Of a stretch of DNA of 64,000 nucleotides, positions 58,538-64,000 are shown piece by piece. A program made the position numbers and the translations under genes. The notes under the pieces are model-generated. The model was not told where the DNA came from and ran no database searches. It saw only the letters and a program-made list of their open reading frames with translations. This DNA comes from Plasmopara viticola (Eukaryota; Oomycota; Peronosporomycetes; Peronosporales; Peronosporaceae), in assembly GCA_001695595.3 (NCBI GenBank), contig MBPM02000013.1, positions 992,001 through 1,056,000 of the forward strand, read 5' to 3'. Position 1 is the first letter of the stretch, and each line of letters opens with the position of its first letter.

Positions 58538-60553
58538 CTACAGCAGCGCCATTGAGCACGGCCCATGCTGAATTGATTCAAAACATCTGGGAGTCACCAA
58601 ATGGAGTCGGACAAGATATTGGTCGAGCCAATAGATGCAGCTTAGCTTTCCGAATACCTTATTTGACCCGAGTTTTTGCTTGGTGAATACTGAGCCGTAT
58701 ATTCTAGACCTAGCCCTTTTTCATCAATAAGGTCCTTTCCAGAATTTAGGGCTGCTGCTTCCCTTAATGTGTGATGTGCTGTCGGTATGTTACCTGAGCT
58801 TAGAGCCAGTCTTTGCTTGTGTTGATTACCATAATTTCATGTATCTGGCGTTCATGCCATGTGGCGACCTGAATGTACCACAAAAACACATGGAGGTAGC
58901 ACTTACTTTCCAAATCTGTATGTAGAGTGTTTGTCTTCGACGTAGGAGCAACTGACAAGTTTGACACATGCTGACGACAGTTCATCTATACTTTTTAGAG
59001 TATAAACACATGGACTAGTATATTAAACCACCTCAAAACTCTTATATTCTGGATGTCGTTACCTATTATGACCTTTCAACCGGACGTAGGATGGCGCAAT
59101 CTCAGTGGTCACGCGACAGTCTTCATTTTAACCATGCTACCTTCACTTAATACACTATCAAGCCTATTATTTACTCAAGTTTTGACCACTTCACTTATAT
59201 CGCGCGCACATCTGACCAATACATGAAAAATAGTCCATTTTTAATTGCGCTGGAAGCGACCAAAAAATACTATGAAAATTGCAACGTATAAAGTGTTGAA
59301 ATATAAAATATATTACTGTAATTTATTTTTCCCTACGTGTTAGATTTATCTACACTTCACCGCAAATACACTCACATTATATTATTACCTTCATGCATTG
59401 CGAATAATCACTACACTGTTCCAGCAAAGTATTGTATGAGAAAGTGCTGCAAATGCAGCCGCGTTCCTTAAGCTCATAAAACACTGCAAATTATGCAGTG
59501 CAAACCACTCATTTGGATGCAAAAAGTCATCAATTCCGAAATTTCAGAAAAGGTCGAGTAACCCGTGTGATGGCTTATTAATGTATCCGTTACGATGATT
59601 CTGCAACTTTGACAAGGACTAAAGCCATTTTGTTTTTCCCGTCTGCAAACCGCCATAAATACCGGTAGATCCATAACCCCCGCCATATACTTTCCAACTA
59701 AGACAATAAGACTTAGTTGATATTAAATAGGGAGCTATTCATCACTTTTGACTTTAGTTTAAAAAGTCACGTTGGTTAAAACAATAATTATACAAATAGC
59801 AAACAAGGCTGCCGGTCGGCTGGGTCATTTTGCGATGATCAAGCTGTCGCAGAGAGCTTTATAGGTGCTGAGCTTTAAGCTTCGCCTCTAAAAATGAATG
59901 CGCCTGTGCCGTGGGCGGTGAGGCCAAATATTTATTTTGCCACAGAGCAACCAAGGTGAGAGAGGCTCACCCATTACTGTGCCAGCTGACACGCAGATAA
60001 CGTTGCTTACCACGAGCGTCGTTCAATTGTTTCCGTGTCACTAGCAAGCTTTAAATTTGTGTATTCGGAATCATGGATGTACAACTCTGAATCGAGAACA
60101 CCAAACATAATTCGAATCGGTTCAGTGTTTGCGCCAAAAAGTGCTTTGGCTTTCTCGCAAAAAATTGCAGCTCGTCTTGCATGCTCTGAGTCAAATAAGC
60201 ATGGCGATCTATCCTCACAGATGCTCAGTTGTAAGGACCCGTATGTAGATAAAGTACAAATAATAGCGAGACTGCAGTAGCTATCTTTTGATGGAAGCTT
60301 GACTCTAAAAATAGAGCCATTGAAGCTATTTTTTTTCTCTTAATACCAAGGCCCACCATAATTTTGACCCTCAAAATGCAAGCTGATTTAATTTTGGTCT
60401 ATCGACAAAACTCCTTGTTTAACTAGCATAGTAGTGATATTAAGAATTTACTGCAGTTTTATGTATAAAATTTCGTACTTTAAAGACAAGCTCGGTATCT
60501 ACCCTAATGAATACCATAGCAAAACAAAAAGACCCTATCAATACGTGACATCT
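58538..60553. other. AT-rich non-genic stretch
   Basis: Nothing is supported between the 111-aa gene and the PX-like gene. Frames are short and lack motifs. Confidence 0.5.
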
Positions 60554-61231
60554 TCACCAAGAGCTGCCTGCTGTTCGTAGATGCGGCTCTAACAAGAAAT
60601 CGCTCAGCAGCGTTGACACAATCTCAAACTTGACGCATGGATCGCATCCAGAGCGATACGACATGTCTTTGGCAGCACGCAGCAGCAAATTCACAAATGA
60701 CTCGAGTCGTTCTTCCCGATTGCGAACGAGCAGCTCGCGCAAGCCTGTAGCGATAGCCACATTGCCATTTGGAAACCGAGACGGAAACAAACCGGAATTG
60801 ACAAGTTCCCGCACACGCGTGCAGTATGGACACCACTGTGGATGCGACTTGTCCTTAGGAACCGCAACCGTCTCGCGAATGCGCTTGCGTAGCAAGCGAA
60901 ACATTGAATACCGGTGTTCCACTTGATAGTCTGCATGGCGATGGTCCTTCTCGCGCACGCCGTTTCTCTGCGTGTGCTTGATCTCTGACGACGTGACAGG
61001 ATGGCTCAATAAGCCTCTTGGCGTTGGCTGTACAAACACGTCGAGCACGTACATAGTCACGTGCTCCTTTCCGTCGTAGGCCTTGTTCATCTGTACGTGA
61101 TGCACACTATTGAGCGCCACAGCCACTTTGGCACGAGATAGTTGTGTGAGCCGCATGTTGTCCATGCTAGAGCGCTCGCTCGTCGTGCTCATGGTGAGAT
61201 CCATTTGGGTGGAGTTTTTTATAGTAGGCAT
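60554..61231 (-). CDS. divergent PX-domain protein with CxxC insert
   Basis: A 225-aa relative of the gene at 16258-17058. PX-like landmarks: strand MYVLDVF at 60-66, EHRYSMFRLLRKRI at 105-118 (Arg107 as the 3-phosphate contact), a loop FPSRFPNGN at 149-157 in the place of the PX proline loop, and helix REERLESFVNLLL at 172-184. Cysteines Cys134-Pro-Tyr-Cys137 fall between the RYS motif and the loop, and a second pair Cys196-Asp-Pro-Cys199 follows the helix, so a four-Cys metal site is possible; only the first pair is clearly matched in the paralogue. Expected role: phosphoinositide-dependent membrane targeting. The coding DNA is GC-richer than its flanks. The ATG at 61231 is first in frame; Met14 is an alternative. 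Confidence 0.75.
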   Translation of the reverse strand: MPTIKNSTQMDLTMSTTSERSSMDNMRLTQLSRAKVAVALNSVHHVQMNKAYDGKEHVTMYVLDVFVQPTPRGLLSHPVTSSEIKHTQRNGVREKDHRHADYQVEHRYSMFRLLRKRIRETVAVPKDKSHPQWCPYCTRVRELVNSGLFPSRFPNGNVAIATGLRELLVRNREERLESFVNLLLRAAKDMSYRSGCDPCVKFEIVSTLLSDFLLEPHLRTAGSSW

Positions 61232-62507
61232 GTTTTGGTTTTTTTTCCCGGTCTACTTTTCGGTTATGACTTTTTTCCCTCGACGATTGTCAAGAGTGCT
61301 GTCTCAAATCAAACATGCAGTATGTTTATTGTGTGGGACGAAGTGGGCAAGGTACCATAGCGGGAAGTGGTCGGTTTTTAAGATCTACGACGGATCAAAT
61401 GTAGAACAAAGTTAGGCGAACATCAAAATCCTGACGGTTGACTTTCTATTTTTGACTAGGAGCCGTCTGTACATATTACGATTGTCGATGTTCGCGTTGG
61501 ACATAAAATCTAGCCCTAAATTTATCGAAAATGACGGGTATGCAGAAGCAAGTGTGTATACGTGTACATTTAAAAGGAAATTTCCTACAGCAGGTATGGT
61601 AGGCTATCCAAAGGTAGAGGTGATCCCACTTAATTAGACTATATCTCAAAAATCTTTCGGCGCTGGACTTCGAGGCCCTTTTTCGAGCCGGCTCTTTTCC
61701 AAAATGGCGATGTGATCCTTATCAAGTGTTCGTGCTAGATTCGAGGGGTAAGTGATCCAATCATTAATGACTACTATTTTCCAGCATGCTGGAGCTCGCG
61801 AAAGAAAGCTGTAATTGGAGAGGGAACGTGCAAGCAACCAATCAGCATGGACAACATATAGCAACTAGGCTTATTCTGGATTTAAGTGTCTGAGGAGGAG
61901 AGATGTCTGGACGGCACCGCTGCTGCACAATCAGCAGAACACAAAACCAGTCAACGTCGAATTCAGTAAGCAATAATACTGAGCTCGTGTGATTGCAAAT
62001 GCTTCGTGAAGGACTTAAGCTACTCGCGCTCGCAAAGTTCGTACTACATATCGACGATACTTGCATACGCTTATCACATATGCCATTCAACGTAGAACTT
62101 GGATGAGTTTGCGACGCGTGTAAACGATACGTTTTCGGGGTCTGCTAAACAATGTGTACCACATGTAGAATTCGATGCCATGAGAATAGATAAAAGGGCT
62201 TTTTAGTATTCACTCAAAAAAGGCCGTTTGGAGTCAGCGCCGTAGCGGGCCATACAGACACCAGCTGCTTAAAAGTAAAAAAGAGCGACTTCGACTAATC
62301 GGGGATAAAGCTAGGATATCATCGATCGCGCGTCGCAGTTGATTGTATAGAATTTATAGATTACAATAGAACAAAAGAGATTTCGCTTCCACATCAGTCA
62401 AATTGAATGCGCGCGTCCTTCCTTATTTCGCTTTTTAGTGAGACGAGAAACTTGGTGTAATATCATGGTCCATTCAGATTGGTACAGTCCACTTTTTTTT
62501 AAGGGTA
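61232..62507. other. non-genic stretch
   Basis: The PX-like gene's upstream region (T-rich up to 61275), then AT-rich DNA without a supported gene. Confidence 0.5.
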
Positions 62508-62602
62508 TTGATACGCAGCCACCACTTTTGCTTGAATCAATTCGGACTAAATTGATTGGCTTTCATGGCTTCTGATTGGCTGAACGGTCAACTCTCGGTC
62601 GG
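62508..62602 (+). mobile_element. diverged end of the TIR transposon family
   Basis: It shares with 44755-44867 the order TTGATAC..., CACTTTT, ACTAAATTGATTGGCTTT, TCTGATTGGCTGA and TCTCGGTCG. Similarity is clearly lower than between the other two copies, so it is an older or distinct family member. No partner end is seen inside the window. Confidence 0.5.
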
Positions 62603-64000
62603 AAAATTCTCAGATGTTACACCTGTCTTTACCCCCAAAATATTATCAGAATAAGTGAACATGGCACAATCATTTGTTGCCACTACGAGCTTACTTATAA
62701 TGCCGAAACCGATGGGGAAAGAGCACGAGCGGTGTGGCGCACCATCCTACCTGCCACGGGCATCTACGTCCACTACTCATACCTGATGGAGCTGCGTTGA
62801 GACTGCAGCTTCGCTTTCAAAATTATCAGGACATACTGCGCACAGTACTCAAGAAAATGGACGCGAGTCAGCAGCAGGAGCCGTGTCGTTGCCTCATCCG
62901 GTATACCACTTGCAATTGCTCCTCAGAAGAAGAACAATGGTCTCGATATATGCATGCGGCAGTGCATCTGCAATCCGAGTGGATGGAGAAATGGACAATG
63001 ACTCAAGACAAGGCTTCAGCTGGACACGCGACAATTCGTGTCGGACAGTGAAGTCAAAAGGTGATTGATTGGTTATTGATACGTCGACATGGGTTTGTGA
63101 ATGTTCTGGAGCCAACGTGGTTGTTGCCATCCATTGAGCAACGTTGTGCTACGACAGCGAGGTCGTTGATGACGCAGAGCTCAAATCGATTGCAGCCGAG
63201 TCTACTACAACAATTGACCGACATGAGGCTCGCAGTGTCAGACTTGTTTTTTTTTCTTTTGTGCTGGTACGGACTTCTATCGTCTGGAGAAAGACACTAT
63301 CGCAATTTCCTTACAAGAATGGAACCGATCAACAAAACTTTAGCAAGTGACGCACACCTTTTAGAGCTTACAGTCGAACATGGTCATACCATCAGCTCGA
63401 TGTCTTGGGTGGCTGTTGGCAAAGACATGGCATCTCCTCTCTGATGGTCTTCACGTCGACCTCTTGTACCCGAAAATCCGACCGAGAATTAACCGTTTGG
63501 CCAAAAGTGGTGGCTGCGTATCAAATCCCATTTTACATATTGTGCAGCCTTTTAGCTTGTTAAATGTATAATTGAGAAGCCGTTGTTTCGTACGAAAGTA
63601 GCATTTTTTGAACATGATACGCGATATTTGACATCGAAATAACTGATCCGATTTCTGCGAGTTAGTTTATGCATCTCTGAAATTAAAATTGTAAATCTGT
63701 AAATTTCGAGTTGTAAGTTTGAAGCCTGGCGCTTTTTTCCTCAATTTATTTCTAGTCGAATTTTCTCTTTGCTATTCTATATGTTAATTGAGCGTGTAAA
63801 TTGCGCTGTCATGGAAAGCTTCTATTTGCGGGCAATAAATGCAGCATTGTAGCTTTAGTTGACGAGATGCGATACGAATTACATTGAACGAGGTATGAGT
63901 CTTCCTATGTAGGGCCACAATTGGTAGCATAGCCCAAGATGCTGATCTATGTTCATTTTGCTAAAAGTCGCTTCTTTGTTCAATCAAGTGATGACAACTC
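62603..64000. other. region right of the diverged TIR end; overlapping frames
   Basis: 62640-63440 is a moderately GC-rich patch with overlapping frames on both strands (plus 62734-63051, 105 codons; plus 63061-63444, 127 codons; minus 62894-63130). One plus frame reads IRVDGEMDNDSRQGFSWTRD, then after stops VIDTSTWVCECSG and CYDSEVVDDAELKSIAAE, which looks like a decayed gene, possibly carried by the TIR element; I cannot name it. 63570-64000 is AT-rich and empty. Confidence 0.35.

Noticed and set aside
1..64000. CRISPR arrays, bacterial operons, rRNA genes
   Set aside because: No regularly spaced repeat-spacer array, no ribosomal RNA signature and no operon-like gene packing are seen; the content is eukaryotic.

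Overview
The window looks like nuclear DNA of a plant-pathogenic oomycete (Peronosporales type: Phytophthora or a downy mildew). The grounds are: short, almost intron-free, comparatively GC-rich genes lying as islands in AT-rich DNA; initiator-like TCATTCTT motifs upstream of two genes; many decayed Ty1/copia and Ty3/gypsy elements; and one short secreted ORF with an RXLR/dEER-like stretch. The species cannot be fixed from the sequence alone. It is a gene-poor, repeat-rich region: I support six confident protein genes and one weak one in 64 kb.

Layout. 0-5 kb: a fragment of a terminal-inverted-repeat (TIR) element (2393-2641) between 68-bp direct repeats, then a sugar-porter gene on the minus strand (3121-4601) whose start needs a short first exon. 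5-16 kb: no convincing gene except a small secreted ORF (12798-12992); a strong 27-bp hairpin lies at 7015-7079. 16.3-17.1 kb: a divergent PX-domain (phosphoinositide-binding) gene. 19-21.6 kb: an internally deleted gypsy element. 24.8-29.2 kb: copia element 1. 38.6-40.6 kb: two tandem genes of an unrecognised family. 44.8-45.8 kb: a complete 1.08-kb TIR element carrying a coiled-coil gene fragment. 46.7-47.9 kb: a solo gypsy LTR and a copia integrase fragment. 50.6-51.2 kb: a diverged tandem repeat. 51.6-56.0 kb: copia element 2. 58.1-58.5 kb: a third member of the unrecognised family. 60.6-61.2 kb: a second PX-like gene. The remainder is AT-rich with only short chance ORFs.

Two dispersed families stand out. 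Three proteins (262, 211 and 111 aa) share two boxes, a hydrophobic run ending in GSD and a KMPxFxxPP-like box, and two of them also share a basic RAIG-type segment. I do not recognise this family, and it is the best candidate for something undescribed. Two PX-like proteins share an unusual Cys-x-x-Cys insertion. No operon or pathway links the genes; apart from the tandem pair they are single-gene islands separated by repeats.

Both copia elements carry an inversion in the 3' part of pol. The two inverted pieces abut at the same codons (the EDNQGA region of RNase H), so one point has broken twice. Each LTR pair differs at roughly one site in nine by hand count, so both insertions are old, and neither encodes an intact polyprotein.
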